A stretch of DNA of 64,000 nucleotides from Gracilariopsis chorda (GCA_003194525.1 NBIV01000002.1:868001-932000); one strand, 5' to 3'. Counted from the first letter of the stretch, positions 10,001 to 22,121 are shown. Notes: generated by a model not told the origin, from the sequence alone. Program-made: numbers and translations.

Positions 10001-12763
10001 AATTCTCGTACAGAATGGGTCGCCGAATTGTTCTCGGATCATTTCTTCCGGTGATACCGGTACAAAGTTTCCCGGTAACGGGTTCTCAGATTCATCTCGC
10101 GATGCGAGTAGTTCGTCAAAATCAGCATCCTCGTCCCAGTTTTCTGGCCCAGCCTCGACGGCACATTCCGGATCATCCGGGTCTATGGCCATGAAACATG
10201 GGACTTCATCATCCTCCGTTGGGAGTGCTTCCCCACTTGTGGGTAACCGCGACAGAGCGTCGGCTTGGGTGTTCTGCGCGCCCTTTTTATAAATGACTTG
10301 AAAATCATATTCCGCGAGGCGGAGTCTCCAGCGCATGAGGTGTCCCGACGGGTCGGAGATATTCATCAACCACCTCAATTAGGAATGATCCGTGTACACG
10401 GTGAAGTGAACTCCCATAAGGTAGGGGCGCAGAGTGGTCATCGCCCATACGACGGCGAGGCACTCTTTCTATGATACGGAGTAGTTCTGCTCATGAACAT
10501 TGAGCGAGCGCGACCAATAACCAATTGGATGTCGTTCCTCCTCGGGGGTGGTTTGAAAAAGAGCACACCCGACTTGGTAGTCGCTCGAGTCCGTATCTAC
10601 AGAGTATGGCAACCCCAGTTTTGGGAGATGTAGGATTGGTGCTGATGTGACAGCCTCCTTTAAGGAGTTAAAAGCTTCCGATTGCTCGGGCGTAAATGTT
10701 CCCAGTTTTGGGGGGTTCCCCTTTCGCAACAACGCGTTTAGGGGGGCCGCAGTATCCGAAAAGTTCGCGATAAACCGTCGATAGACGTTGACCAGCCCCA
10801 AAAGGGAGCGCAGTTCCGTTTGAGTACGGGGTTCTTTCGCCTCGACGAGGGATTTGACTCGAGCTTTCTCGATCGCTAACCGTCCAGGACGGATAATGTG
10901 ACCCAGATACTTCACAGTATCTGTGAAAAACTCGCATTTCCTCAACTTGAGGGTAATTCCCGCATCGCGGAGTACGGTCAGCACGTCTCGGACGTGAGTG
11001 AGATGGTCGTCCAACGAGTTGGAGAAGATGATAATATCATCAAGGTAGACCATACAGCTCCGCCACTTAAAGCGGTTGAGTAGAATATCTACTGCACGCT
11101 GAAAGGTGGCGGGGGCGTTGGTTAACCTAAATTCCATCCGCTTGAAGCGGTACGTTCCTGCGTGGCAGGTGAATGCGGTTTTGTCGCGATCCTCCTGTCT
11201 GACAGGTACTTGCCAATATCCCCAATTGGCATCAAGGGCCGTGAACACGGTGGCGTCTGCAAGGGAGTCAATGCACTCGTCCATACGAGGGATAGGGTAC
11301 GTGTCCCTAACAGTCACGGCATTGAGCCGGCGGTAGTCGACACAGAACCTCCAGGTTCCGTCGGCCTTTAAAGCCAGTACAACTGGGGATGCCCAGGGTG
11401 ATTGAGCGGGTTCAATCACACCTGCGCGGAGCATCTTGTCCACTTGGGACTGCTCCTCTTCCCGAGCTTTCGGACCTGCCCTGTAAGGGGGTTGTGCAAC
11501 CGGTCGCGCACCGGGGATTAAATCGATCCGGTGTTCCGTTGCATTAATCTCGCCAGGCGAGGCATCCCAAATTGTGGTAAATTCCCGTAACATTGTACGG
11601 AGTTTGTCGCGGTGCCACTCTGGCACGTGGTTGAAGTCCAGCGCTTCAAGTGCCTTTTCCGGATCAATCCGGTCGTTGTTCGATGGAGCATTGTTCTGTG
11701 GAACAGGTGTGGTTCGCAATTCCGAGTTACTCGGTGTGTTCGACGCTGAAGTAGCGGTTTCCTCCCCCTCCTTAGACTTGACGTCTTCGGACGGCGGGGC
11801 GAACTCCTCAGAAGAGGTGGTAACTCCGAGTACATCGGCGGCTGTCATCTTCGTTGGCAGCATTCCCATAGGATGGGGGGTTACACTCCCAATTACTTGG
11901 TGTTTTCCCAGATACTGGGGGTGTTTGCCAAGGTTGGCAACCAATATCCTGAAAGGAACATCCGGGGAAATGGAGACAATTCCATTAGCCAGCGCCAGCT
12001 GGGATTTCTCGTACAACGAGGCAAGGGGTTGTATAACCCGAAGACCGTGTTGACTGGAATTTACCTGCACCCAGACTTGGGACTCAGCCGGTATAGAAAC
12101 TGAGGTAGCGACGCGGAGCTTTGTGGACTCGCGGGACGCGGGTGGTGGTTCCTGCGCAGCAGGGAGCGGAACTTGTTTCCGAGAGGACCGCTTTAGCGGG
12201 CGGCGAACAATCGGAACCGACGATCCGTCGTCAAGTTCTACACGCCTGAGGCGGGGCCTGATTGCGTCGACAAATCTGTCGCAGTAATCACATCCCAGTA
12301 TCACTGGTGCTGCCAATGAATGGCAAACGATGAAGTCCAACTTCACCCCAGAGGTACTAAGTCTCACGACGAGGTCCATTGTGCCCACCGTTTGTAACGG
12401 ATTGTTGTTCGCATCCGAAATGTCGGGGACCGCGTCAGAGCAGATACGCGACCGCACAAGCGGGGGTAACAATGATTCCACAACAAAGTTGGGGCGTGCA
12501 CCTGTATCCAGGACGGTGAGAAACCTCACCATAAACTGGGGATCAAGGCCAAGGTCGGCATAGACCTTATAATTGCGCTTGGCCAAGACCAAGACTCTAC
12601 CGGGAATCCGGGGATTTTTACTCCGTATCCACGGGCGACGCAACACACCGAGCTGCGCAGAGTCTGCGTCAGCGGTGTCTTTCCTCGAGAGGACTTTCAC
12701 CGGGGAGCGAGGCGAGGACGCCTCGGGCGCCAACAGCCTCGTTTTTGAGGACGCCTCTCCCAA
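7055..12763 (-). pseudogene. gypsy copy 1 Pol: protease, RT, RNase H, integrase, chromodomain
   Basis: From the ATG at 12763 the minus strand encodes an aspartic protease (DTG at residues 86-88), reverse transcriptase with FCVDYRRLN and a YLDD active site, and RNase H. After two stops (TAG near 10469, TAA at 10379-10381) comes the rest of RNase H (YTDHS), an integrase with an HHCC zinc finger and DDE triad (residues 240, 300 and 336 of the second open segment), a very long Pro/Ser/Arg-rich linker and a C-terminal chromodomain (FVVDRLVGHTWDQDG...WEPIEHL). The normal MPFGLTNAP of RT reads MEFRLTNAP here, a further defect. The ATG follows the gag stop by 17 bases in the -1 frame, so frameshifting or reinitiation may have expressed Pol. 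Confidence 0.95.
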
Positions 12764-12780
12764 AGGGGAGACTCCCTCAG

Positions 12781-14955
12781 TTAGTTTTCCGCCTTCGGCG
12801 GTGGGTTGGTTTCCTCGACAACGAGTGCTTCATCCCGTTGACAGGGGTTTCTATGCGCATAAGCGGGGGTTGCAACGGATGGTTGCGTGATCTCCCGAAT
12901 CGGGGTGTATGAAGCTTGCTGCGCACGCGGGGTCTGTGGTAGGGCATGGGAAAAGTCCGTTTTAGCACGGAGGTAAGAAGCCGTCGGGACGGAACGTTTC
13001 TCATCTGGAGTGAGGGCCTCATAATTTGCCACCACCTTGGCCATATCCTTCAGTGAACAAATACACTGAGGGGAGGTATGGCCATGGGCAAAACACAGGT
13101 GGCAAATCAGAGCCAATACCGCGACACGCGGATTGTTATTCCGAGTATCGGAGAAGCGAAGCGCAGGGCGGGTGTCAGTCTATCCAGGCCGTTGATAACG
13201 GGATTGACCGTTTGAAAACGGGAGTCGTTGGGGTTGAACCCGACTGTTACCACCGTACAAAACGGGGTCTTCCGTTCCCGTATCACGGGTCCTCTCCGTC
13301 GTTGACGGTAAATCACTGGTGGGTATCGACACACCATCCTCCTGCACTAAATGCACGGTATCAAATCCCTGTCCAGGGTTCCCATCCGCAGTGAGCGGGA
13401 GTGAGGAAGCTTCGCTTTCTAGCAACAACGCCTTGGCGGATTTAGAACGATCGTTCGGAGTTCTTGCACGAAGTGCATCCCCTTCCGCACGGGCGTGTTG
13501 GACCAGCTCGAGGTAGGTGATCCTCCACTTGTCCTCCCGATAACGGGTAACTAAACTCCGGACTGCCGGGTCAAGACCATCGATGAACATGGTACTGCGC
13601 TCCCCAGCGGGGTATACGTTACCACATCTGTGGAAAGCCTTGTTAAGGCGCACCGAGTAATCGGTCTCGGTCTCTCCAGCACGCTGGCGTGTATCTCGCA
13701 AAGCGAGGATAGCCTGCTGAATAGCGGTGTTTGTGGCGTAGGAGCGCAGTAGATACTGCACAGCCTCCGGCCAGCAAGTAAATCCTCCCTCGGAGGCACG
13801 AGAAGATCCTCTGACAGAGGTGTATTGGTCCTCCGCCACTCCCCGTATGAAATACGGTAAAGCCAAATAGGCTTGTCCCTCATTCATACCGAGGATATCG
13901 GCCTCCGCTACAAAGCGGGATAGGAAATCCAGTACTAGGACTGGGTCCTCTCCAGTAAAATACTAGTTGCGGAGCGAGAGCTGCATTCGCTTAATGCATT
14001 CTCGCACCTTTCCCGTACCACGGGGCGTACGTCCAAGTGACGAGTCTTCGAGCCGGTAGTACCGGTATGATAAAAGCTTCCGGTAATCCGGGTTTGTCGG
14101 TTTCAATTCCCGGAGACCGGGGTGTCTTCTCCCCTTCTGGTGGGTTCGGACCACACCTTCAGTGGCCGATGACCGCTTCGAGCGGGAGGAGTAGCCTCGC
14201 TTCTCGTCCTCCCAGTCGGAGTCCGAGGAGCTCGAGCTAACCGAATGGTTTCGGAATGAGTCCGACGATGTTGAAGAATCGGAGTCCGAATATTTTCGGT
14301 GGTGTTTCCGTCGATGACGGCGTTTCTTCTTCCCAGCAAGCTGGTCGTTGTGCGATACCTCGTTTACCGGATCATCCGGGGATGGTTTTTCCATGAGGAC
14401 GAACTGCTCCAGCGTCTCCAGGCGGGCACCAATCCGATCAAATCGGGCTTCAACTCCTTCGATGAAGGTGGCGGGTTGTCCCAAACTCTCCAACACGGAG
14501 TTGACGTCAGACCGTAAAATACGGAGTTCCTCGGCGACCTCCTTTACGGGGGTTGCCAAGACCACCTCTTGGAGGGATTTTAGTTCCCCTACAAGGGTGT
14601 CATGGGCGGTCCACAGATCGCGGACCTGGGATTCCAGGGAAGTCCCCTGGGGGGTGTTATCGCCCGTTCCACGGGGGTTTGAAGCCACGACAGCGGGAGC
14701 GGGCCGGGGTGCCTGGGGCACTGCGGCAACAGCCGGAGTCGATGCTGCCTTCCCCTGCGGGGGTGATAACGAGGGGAAAAGGAGGTTCCGGGGTTCCCGG
14801 TCGGGGGTATCATTCCGCGATGAAGCGGCGCCAGTACGGCTGGAACTTGTCCGTATAGGGATACGGGGTACGAACCGAACTTCGGAGGTGTCCGCGTTGT
14901 CACGGGAGCGACTACGCGTAACCACTGGCTCCGCATCGGAGGGATTTCTCGACAT
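12781..14955 (-). pseudogene. gypsy copy 1 Gag
   Basis: Starts MSRNPSDAEPVVTRSRSRD and includes a coiled-coil-like segment, a basic Ser/Asp-rich tract (KKKRRHRRKHHRKYSDSD), the capsid-like region (ALPYFIRGVAEDQY) and a zinc knuckle CHLCFAHGHTSPQC (CX2CX4HX4C). Two stops break it: a TAG at about 13963 where copy 2 has Gln, and a TAG at about 13180 where copy 2 has Trp. Comparison with copy 2 shows these are point mutations and not part of the normal coding plan. Confidence 0.9.
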
Positions 14956-15035
14956 GAGAAAATACCGTTACGACGGGAAACGATCACGGAACTTCCGGTA
15001 AATAAAAACAAACCTCGTATGAGGGAAAACAAAAA

Positions 15036-15057
15036 CCGATTCTAGGTCGGGAGACCA
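15036..15057 (-). other. primer binding site of gypsy copy 1
   Basis: Three bases inside the 5' LTR the minus strand reads TGGTCTCCCGACCTAGAATC, which starts with the TGG complementary to a tRNA CCA end. The complement would be a tRNA 3' end with acceptor strand TCGGGAG, discriminator A and CCA. I cannot name the tRNA. The identical site is present in copy 2 (54535-54556). Confidence 0.7.
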
Positions 15058-15060
15058 CTT

Positions 15061-15887
15061 TGTGGTGCAATGCCCCAAAGGGGAAAAACACCGAAAGACG
15101 TTCGGGATCTTCCTCTCACGAGGTAAACCCAGTTGGGTAGAGCGCTCCCAGAGGTGTCACGGCGAAGCCGGTTTGTAAGACCAGGGACACCTGTCGCGAC
15201 TCGCGCAGGGAGGTGAAGGCGAAGAATCGGTATCCGCGTGAGCGGGGTGTGATCCTCAGTAGAGGTATGTTTCCACGTAAGTGGGGGTGTGTGAGCGGAT
15301 GCGCACACGAGGGCCGCGGATAGCGGGAGGTGCTAGCCTAAAAAGTGGAAAAAGGAAGGGCGAAGAGGAGGAAGAGAGGACGATGTGAGTCGCGAGAGCG
15401 ACGAACAGATACGGCAATGCCGGTGGACAGGACTCCCTATACAGGGCGAAACACCAATATGATTGGAACAAGTATACTTCCAAGGATGGGCTTCTTTAGA
15501 TGTGCAAGGGTGTTAGATGTCCCGTGGTTTACGGCGTTTCCCTCCAAGGAGGAGTAGAGTACGCGCGCAAGCGGCAACAACTAGAGCCAATTCCCTAGGT
15601 TGGGGTCCCTTGTTGGGGAAGGTTTACTGGTGCGACGGCAGTGCGCCGTCGCACTAAGTACTAGCTTCCCAGAAATGGGTGTGATAATAATAAATAATAT
15701 TAACTAAAATACTCCACATTTCGTGGCAACATCCACTACTGTGGCCAACCGCCAATTGACCCAAAACCGTGTCCCACGTGTCCATACCCACCATTGTGGG
15801 GCGTAGTTCATATACACACTACACAACCGATAATATCGGGAAAGCGTTCAAGTACCAAGAATCCCTCCCTGAGGGCGTTGCACTACA
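15061..15887 (-). repeat. 5' LTR of gypsy copy 1
   Basis: An 827-bp terminal repeat, the partner of 5975-6799, with the same TG...CA ends. It drives the minus-strand element. The AT-rich segment around 15681-15715, read on the minus strand, is a possible promoter region (inference). TSD CCATT follows at 15888-15892. Confidence 0.95.
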
Positions 15888-15892
15888 CCATT

Positions 15893-18800
15893 GAGCAAGT
15901 GCAGATGAAGTACATTTCGAATCACCATAACAGAAACACCCAATTTTAGTTTCAAATGGTGGTGCGGGACTCCAGTTGGAGCGTAATTATACGTCAGTTC
16001 AGGTCCACTGATACTATTTGTGTGAAAGTTTTCAACGGTTGGCCCTCGGTTGGGAACGATCGTGGTTGCAGACTTCAAGTCAAACATCCTTCCTGTAAAT
16101 TACTCCAATGCGTCTTGGTTATGTTCCTCCACTAATTGATTTGTTGGCGCAACAATCAATCGGTTGAGCTTGACATCTTCTTTCTTCCGTGTTGAAAACC
16201 ATTTCCAAAGCAACTTGTATGCTTCGTGTACATCTAACGTAGACATAAGCGGAAGCCTTGCTGATGCTGGAAACGTCCCGCGACCAAGACTGAGCAAACC
16301 TTTCGCAAAACCTGGATCATCTTGTTGATGAACCTGTTCTGTAAGGCGAAGAACCTTGACTCTTCTGTCCCAAAGCTCGCAAGAGTACCATGGAAGCTCC
16401 CGTAGGAGACTCACTGGGGTAACACGAATTGTTCCATCCCTTTCGGACACTGTTCTTGTTCTTGGAACGACTGGAAGCAGTTGCATATATTATCGCCTGC
16501 CATAACTACGACCATGCCTCCAAAGTCTTTCGTAGAGTTTCTTAAGTCCTTCAGTACGGTGTTCACAAGAGCATTTTCGGGCACATTGAAGCTTCATCAA
16601 TTACCAGCAAAATAGTCTTCCGTACTAGTTCTGCACTCTGTGATCGTGGTCCGTACTTGGAAAGTGTCCGACGCTCTCTACTCTGCGAATATTTGTGTTC
16701 ATCAACTCCCAATCCAAGCAAACTATGCAAAGTTCTTCCGCCTTCATATAGGGCAGCAGCAATACCTGTTGTGGCTGTCATCTGCACCAATAAGTCTTCG
16801 TGCTCAACAATATCTCTCAGCAAAGATAGGAGATAGGTCTTCCCTTTCCCCCCTCGTCCTTGTAAGAAGAAAACGCTTCCGTGTGTGTTGCGTCTTTCAG
16901 ACTCTCCCATTCTATCTCGGTATTGTATTTCTCTCATTATTTTGTTAAAACTTTGCTTCTGGCCTTCTTTCAGATCCTCATATCTCTCTTTTAACCTTCG
17001 CCTGGACCTCGAAGAAGAGCTGCGACGTACTTCAGCTTGTTGCTCTTCTAATTGCAGTTCGCTCTCTCTGAGATGAAGTTGTGATACAGTATGATGAAAG
17101 AACGGATCTTTTCTGATAAGCCGACCACCATGTCTGTCCGAAATCTCAATGATTCTTCGAAGTAGTTCTTCTCTTCTTTGTGCTCTGTTTCCCTTGGTTA
17201 TATCTGCAGTTAGAGCTCGGTCGTGCTTTTCAATCACAGTTTTAGGATTTATCGCTTTTTGAAAGGAAGTGACGACCAAGTAACGCAGCTCAGCAGGAGT
17301 AGCATGGTATCTTACTGCCTCATCAAAAGCCGTTTCGTACTCGTCACCATGGATAAATAGTCCACGGGCTACTGCCGCTTCTCTATAAGTTGAGTAGGAT
17401 TCGCTCCCAACACGTTTCGGATCATCAAAGGAGCTGAATGCAGAGTTCATGAGCAATATTCGAAGAGCGAATAGTTCGGGATTTGCGGGAGAAGCAAATC
17501 TAATTCGAGTCACAGTTCGATCATTTTCGGATCGCGGCACTACGTACATTCGTGGACTTCCTCCATCCCGAGTGGAGTCAGACTCTGAAACAGAGCGGGG
17601 TCGCTTATCGTATACACGTACAGTCTCGTAGTATGTCATGTAGTCCAAGTCCATGTACCGGGAGGGTCTTCTGAAATATCTTTCCAGCAGGGAAGACTTC
17701 AGACGTCTAGGCAGTCTTACGTTTCGAATCAAAACCTGTCGCTATCCACGGAGATGTATGTCAAGTGCCTGTACAGTTGGATTGATGCGAACATGCCTGA
17801 ACTCAAAGACGTTCCATGCAGCTTCAACGGCGCCCACCACTCTCGCTCTCATGTATGCTCTGATCTCATTTAGAAGCATGTCGCTCTGTGCACTTGATTG
17901 GCTTTCCGCTCGACTTGATACAACCAAATCCTGTTCTTTGGCACTCTTGAAGGCATACTTCATCAAATATGCTACGGCGCTGCCACCTTGGGTTCTTTCA
18001 ACATTTATGTGAGCCTTGTACTTCATTGTGAGATCTGGATTGTACGGAACAACTTTCAAATCTTCTGTCCTACTTCTTCGGTAGGCCACTCGATTTGTGT
18101 ACTCATTGATCGTTGTTTCAGCAACAATTTCTTGTCGATCATACCCAAATCTGCACCTCCTGTCAGAGGTACGACCACAGCAATATGGAGAGTGTCTGTG
18201 CATATTGAATTTCTTCACCAACTTTCGGAGTTCCTGGTCCTCATTCGAGTCACCCCGAGGCAGTTCGGCTTTGATCAAAGGGTCAATGATCTCAGGATCT
18301 TCAATTACGCCCCCTTCCAACCAAAGAAGAATGTGATGATGTGTAGTATTTCTCTCCTGGAACTCAAGTTTGGCGGCAATCCCAATGCATTTCAAGCCAA
18401 AGAGCTCTTCTGAATTATTCTGTAGATCCTTCATGACTGAATTTGCATACTGATTGTACACTCTATCAATAAGATCTGGTCTATCAAAAGGACGGCATCT
18501 GTCTCCCTGTGGAGAAAATGCTCCGGTGTTTTCGTTGTCCATACTAAGCCTCTTCATCTCTTCCCGCCTTACGTTCATTGTGACTGTGACGAGAAGTGTC
18601 GGGGAGCCCAGTCTAGCTACCATTGCTTGCACATCCAGTCGTTTTTGTCTCCAGTACGCCGGAGCGTTTTTGTGATTACTGGGAAGGAAGAGTTTACCGG
18701 GAGGGCCAAGTTCACCTGTTCCGGTATGGGTTCCAGCCTGCAGCTCCCGTTCTTCAACCATTCTCATCTGTTCTGTTTCCAAGTAACGAAGTCTCAAGTC

Positions 18801-20281
18801 TTAAATGTTTGTGCTAGTACGAAGCATCCTTTGTTGAAGAAGAGTACCAGAGTTCAGCAGCACATTATCGGCGTACAGTCTTCGCTTAGAGTGTTCTGCC
18901 CATGTTAGGCTCCTTTCGTCTCGGTTGTTCGCATCCCTCGATGAAATATATGTTGCTGTATCATAAGGGGCATGAATCTCACCGTAAGGGTAGAGCAGTG
19001 GAAAAACTCCCTTCTCAGCTTCCATTGAATCAGGCTTCAAACGCTTGTACTTGACAACTCGACGTCCAAGATTTCCGGTTGACATGTGATGGGATTCTCT
19101 TCCGCCTACGAGCTGGGCAACTGGGGCTTCCGACCTGAACAGTCCACTTGGCTCTACGACGAAAGCTCTCATTGCAAGAGGTCGGCCTCGGCTGTCTTCT
19201 GGTAACGGTCCTGCACCAGAGCTCACCTCTATTCGGGCTTCATGGGCACCTTGATAATTCCGGACAACTATTCCTTCCTGAGTAGCGTCTGCAGAGATGT
19301 CCAGAGTAGACTCATCCGCGTTTGATCTCCTGCGAACACTTTCGTCTGGTCTGAACAAATTCCTATATCTTTGTCGCACAATATCTGGTCTTGGTTGCAT
19401 GAGATCGTACAACTTTGGAACCAAGTATCGAATATTCGGGTTAGACACCATTCTTCTCGTGAAAGAAGAAGAATAATTCCGTGAATTAAGACTGGGAGGA
19501 CCTTCCGACCACAAATATGTGTAGTGCACGTCCTGGCCTGGAACGGAAAGAGACACATTGCCTTGAAGTCGAAGAAATGACGGACCTCCACCACGAACGT
19601 ACTTCATATCCATGAATGTGACAACGGTTGCAAATAACACATTTAAGTGTGTTGATAGCGTTTGAAAAGAACGCAAGCGATATATGTCTTCAAGTTGCGA
19701 ATTGATATGCACTCGTCTGAAAGAAACTCCAAGCGATCTGGAGCTTTTATATCCACAGCATGTTCCTTCGGTCTCTGCACCAAGCAGAACTGCGCCACAA
19801 TATTTGCACATATGAATACGAAGCACCCACCCCGAATCTTTGAGAGGACACCGAGGTGTCGATGGCCGTTTGCACCGCACGTCCCACAACACGCTGGAAG
19901 TGTGCCAGTGAGTGGTTGGTACTCCGGATATGAAGATCTTGGGCGTGCGAGTCCTTGACGAATATTTTCTGCACTTGCATCCCAGACATATTTTGCTCCA
20001 TAGTGAATGCCTTGGCGAGGTCTCCCAGCGAGCTGCATAACCGTCCTATCTCGTTCCTGTTGAATACCGGAAGAATGAGAGGAGTTCAAGTATATCTCTT
20101 AAGGGTTATGAGGTTCCATAACATTTTGAGGAAGCTCCGTTCTAGTTCCTAAGTCCACCTGCGCAAGCTCATCGGTTATGTCTCGTTGATGCACGTGGTG
20201 TATATTCTCTCTTGGACGAAGGCCTGCTCCTGACCGGCGAACAACACGTCGTGATGGGGGTCGATGCGAAGAAGAACTCAT
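15893..20281 (-). pseudogene. Helitron A Rep-helicase, N-terminal and central part
   Basis: Minus-strand RepHel protein. An N-terminal Arg-rich region and a Cys-rich zinc-finger-like part (CKYCGAVLLGAE...CC) precede the Helitron-like domain. The Rep domain shows the HUH motif THHHILLW (18333-18341) and the paired tyrosines in AYLMKY (about 17955-17969). The Pif1-type helicase has Walker A GRGGKGKT (16836-16859) and Walker B LLVIDEAS (about 16593). The frame is broken by stops near 20099, 18801, 17742 and 16100 and by frameshifts near 19890 and 16485. The protein continues at 5974-5564 across the gypsy element. Catalytic residues are intact despite the breaks, so decay is fairly recent. Confidence 0.9.
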
Positions 20282-20301
20282 TTCGGACTGAGAGAACTGG
20301 A

Positions 20302-20640
20302 GAGAGGTTGAGAGATTTGGTAATCACCTTTCGATGGAACATGCACCGTCTCTGCCCCTTAAGTAGAGAACTGGTGTTGCACAATAGTTTCCCGCCTGAC
20401 ATATACGTATACATGTTGTCTTCATTGTCTCAAGATGTTCCCGACAACATCAGTACCTGGATAGTTTACATACGTAGTACTTTACTATGTACATATGAAA
20501 TGCATTCTTATTCGGTCTTGGTTTCAGACGTCAAAAAATATCGAGTACGATTTACCTACGTATGCAACGTATAGATTGTTCCTATTCTTGTTACAGCGTT
20601 CTACGTTTCTAGAACAGTATGGCCTACTTATGCACTACAT
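20302..20640. other. Helitron A 5' flank
   Basis: No gene seen. The 5' terminus of Helitron A (TC on the minus strand) should lie here or slightly further right, but I cannot fix it. Confidence 0.35.
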
Positions 20641-20820
20641 AGATTAAAACTCTTTTTGTTAGAAGGGTATACGTTACCAATACTGCGCAGCTTACGTATG
20701 CGCTAAGTAAACTATAACTATTTTTGTTAGAAGGGTATACGTTTGCAGTACTGTGCAGCCTACGTATGCGCTACGTAAACTATAACTATTTTTGTTAGAA
20801 GGGTATACGTAGGTTGTACT
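20641..20820. repeat. 68-bp tandem repeat, about 2.6 copies
   Basis: The landmark TTTTTGTTAGAAGGGTATAC starts at 20653, 20721 and 20789, giving a constant 68-bp period. Each unit also carries palindromic elements such as TACGTA and GTATAC. It lies just upstream of a small ORF at 20999 and next to the presumed Helitron A end. Confidence 0.9.
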
Positions 20821-20998
20821 TTACGTAATTTATTTTGTTGTTTGAATACGTTACGTTTCTATTTTACCTATTGTCTAATGTGCTGAAGATTGTGTACTTA
20901 AGCTAGAGCATACCGTAAAGTTGCAGAAAACGTTTTTCCAAGCAGCCAGCTACAACTTATTTTACTCTACTTCTTCTTTTCAACTATTCTCTAACACC

Positions 20999-21244
20999 AT
21001 GGCCGATATGTCCCAAACAGAGGTTCGCTACCTACAACTATGCCGTTTGCGCGACCGCAAGGATGCTATTCTACCGCGCTTGGGAACATTATTGGAAAAA
21101 ATGTGCATCATACAGGCTGCATTGAAGCACACTGATATGCACCGTGGCAATGTCAATTGGTTTTTTTTGGAAGAGATTTTGTGCTCCATTGGCCCAAAAC
21201 TCGACACAGTGTACACGGAATTGGAAGACTACCGCGTGATTTGA
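20999..21244 (+). CDS. small hypothetical protein, 81 residues
   Basis: The ATG sits in a good eukaryotic context (ACACCATGG). The 81-residue product is helical-looking, with charged and hydrophobic spacing (SQTEVRYLQLCRLRDRKD, LLEKMCIIQAALKHTD, LDTVYTELEDYRVI), unlike random translation. I recognise no family. An open frame extends upstream without an ATG. It is flanked by tandem repeats on both sides and by two Helitrons, so it could be a captured host gene fragment or a small host gene. Function unknown. Confidence 0.4.
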   Translation: MADMSQTEVRYLQLCRLRDRKDAILPRLGTLLEKMCIIQAALKHTDMHRGNVNWFFLEEILCSIGPKLDTVYTELEDYRVI

Positions 21245-21290
21245 CGCAGCAAGGATTTGCCTGTTGGACGCAGCAAGGATTTGCCTGTTC
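21243..21290. repeat. 24-bp tandem duplication
   Basis: GACGCAGCAAGGATTTGCCT plus four more bases occurs twice in a row, starting at the stop codon of the small ORF; the two copies differ only in the last base. Confidence 0.9.
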
Positions 21291-22087
21291 GCTGGCCGTC
21301 AGAGATATTCACGTGTGAGACGGGTTCAACGGGGCTGATAGACGTTGAGGCTGTGGAGAGTGACAGATCATACACGTGCTTGACCGATTCGCGCCAGTAG
21401 GGCAAATCCTTTGATTACCATTGGCTGGTTGTTTGGAGGGAAATAAATGTGCTTTTATTGATGTATTCTAAGGGGTCAACTTGCTCGTTGTCAGAGCAAT
21501 CCTTAGGTAGGTTAGATACGCGTACGAAACGTCTATAATCTCGCATTGTGTTAAAAAAGAGCAATAATTTCCGTCATTTTAACATTGCTGCAACTGATAA
21601 AACTAATTTTGCAATAGTTATATTGCACTTCACACTAACAACATCCAGTTCCTTTATGACAAAATATAATACAGCTTTAAAATATTTGACACTTCTGAGG
21701 TTCTTGTGTCTGTTTCCGCATTTCTTCGATCTTGGCGCAGCAAAGTTTGGAAAATTTTTACATACTTGATAAGGGTAACAAGGGTTTCCGGTCCTGACTT
21801 TCTTTCCTGCAGTTGTGACGTCTTCATCTTTCTTGCAGAAAATAGCGGTAGAGTGAAAGCTTGAGCCCTCAAAAACCTGGACATCAAACGTTTTGGTTCT
21901 CTAACACGTTTTATTATGATTGACAAAAAACCTTGACCCAACAAAAATGTTAAAAAAAGTAAACGAAAAGCAATGTTCTAGATGCTGCCACAGATTGCGC
22001 CAAAAAAACAAATCTATGCATTTTACTAAGTTTTAAGTGGTGTAAAGGTCGCTGTCGCACAAATCCTTATTTAAATTAGACAAGACG
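21291..22087. other. AT-rich region between the two Helitrons
   Basis: No recognisable gene. The right part probably contains the 3' end of Helitron B, whose terminus could not be placed. Confidence 0.4.
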
Positions 22088-22121
22088 AAGCGGCCTTCGG
22101 CTGCTGGCGGCGCTGCACGCC
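22088..22121 (-). repeat. GC-rich palindromic block in the Helitron B 3' region
   Basis: Related to 5457-5493 (AAGCGGCCTTCGGCTGCTGG here). It lies downstream of the helicase stop in both Helitrons. Confidence 0.6.

Larger units (their letters stand above)
5975..15887 (-). mobile_element. Ty3/gypsy chromovirus, copy 1 (complete, defective)
   Basis: A 9.9-kb LTR retrotransposon on the minus strand with both LTRs, PBS, gag, pol, a C-terminal chromodomain and a polypurine tract, flanked by the 5-bp TSD CCATT. The same family is present at 45235-55366. Gag and pol carry several in-frame stop codons, so this copy cannot make full proteins. LTR divergence by eye is a few percent, more than in copy 2, so copy 1 is the older insertion. 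Confidence 0.95.
5450..20301 (-). mobile_element. Helitron A, interrupted by a gypsy element
   Basis: A rolling-circle (Helitron) transposon on the minus strand, recognised from its Rep-helicase protein. The coding region runs from about 20281 down to 15888, is broken by a 9.9-kb LTR retrotransposon, and resumes at 5974 down to 5564. A GC-rich palindromic block (5457-5493) lies downstream of the helicase and recurs in Helitron B. Exact termini (5' TC, 3' CTRR) are not resolved, so the outer coordinates are approximate. Confidence 0.8.

Noticed and set aside
20641..20820. Periodic repeat considered as a CRISPR array
   Set aside because: Units are contiguous tandem repeats without unique spacers, and the genome is eukaryotic.
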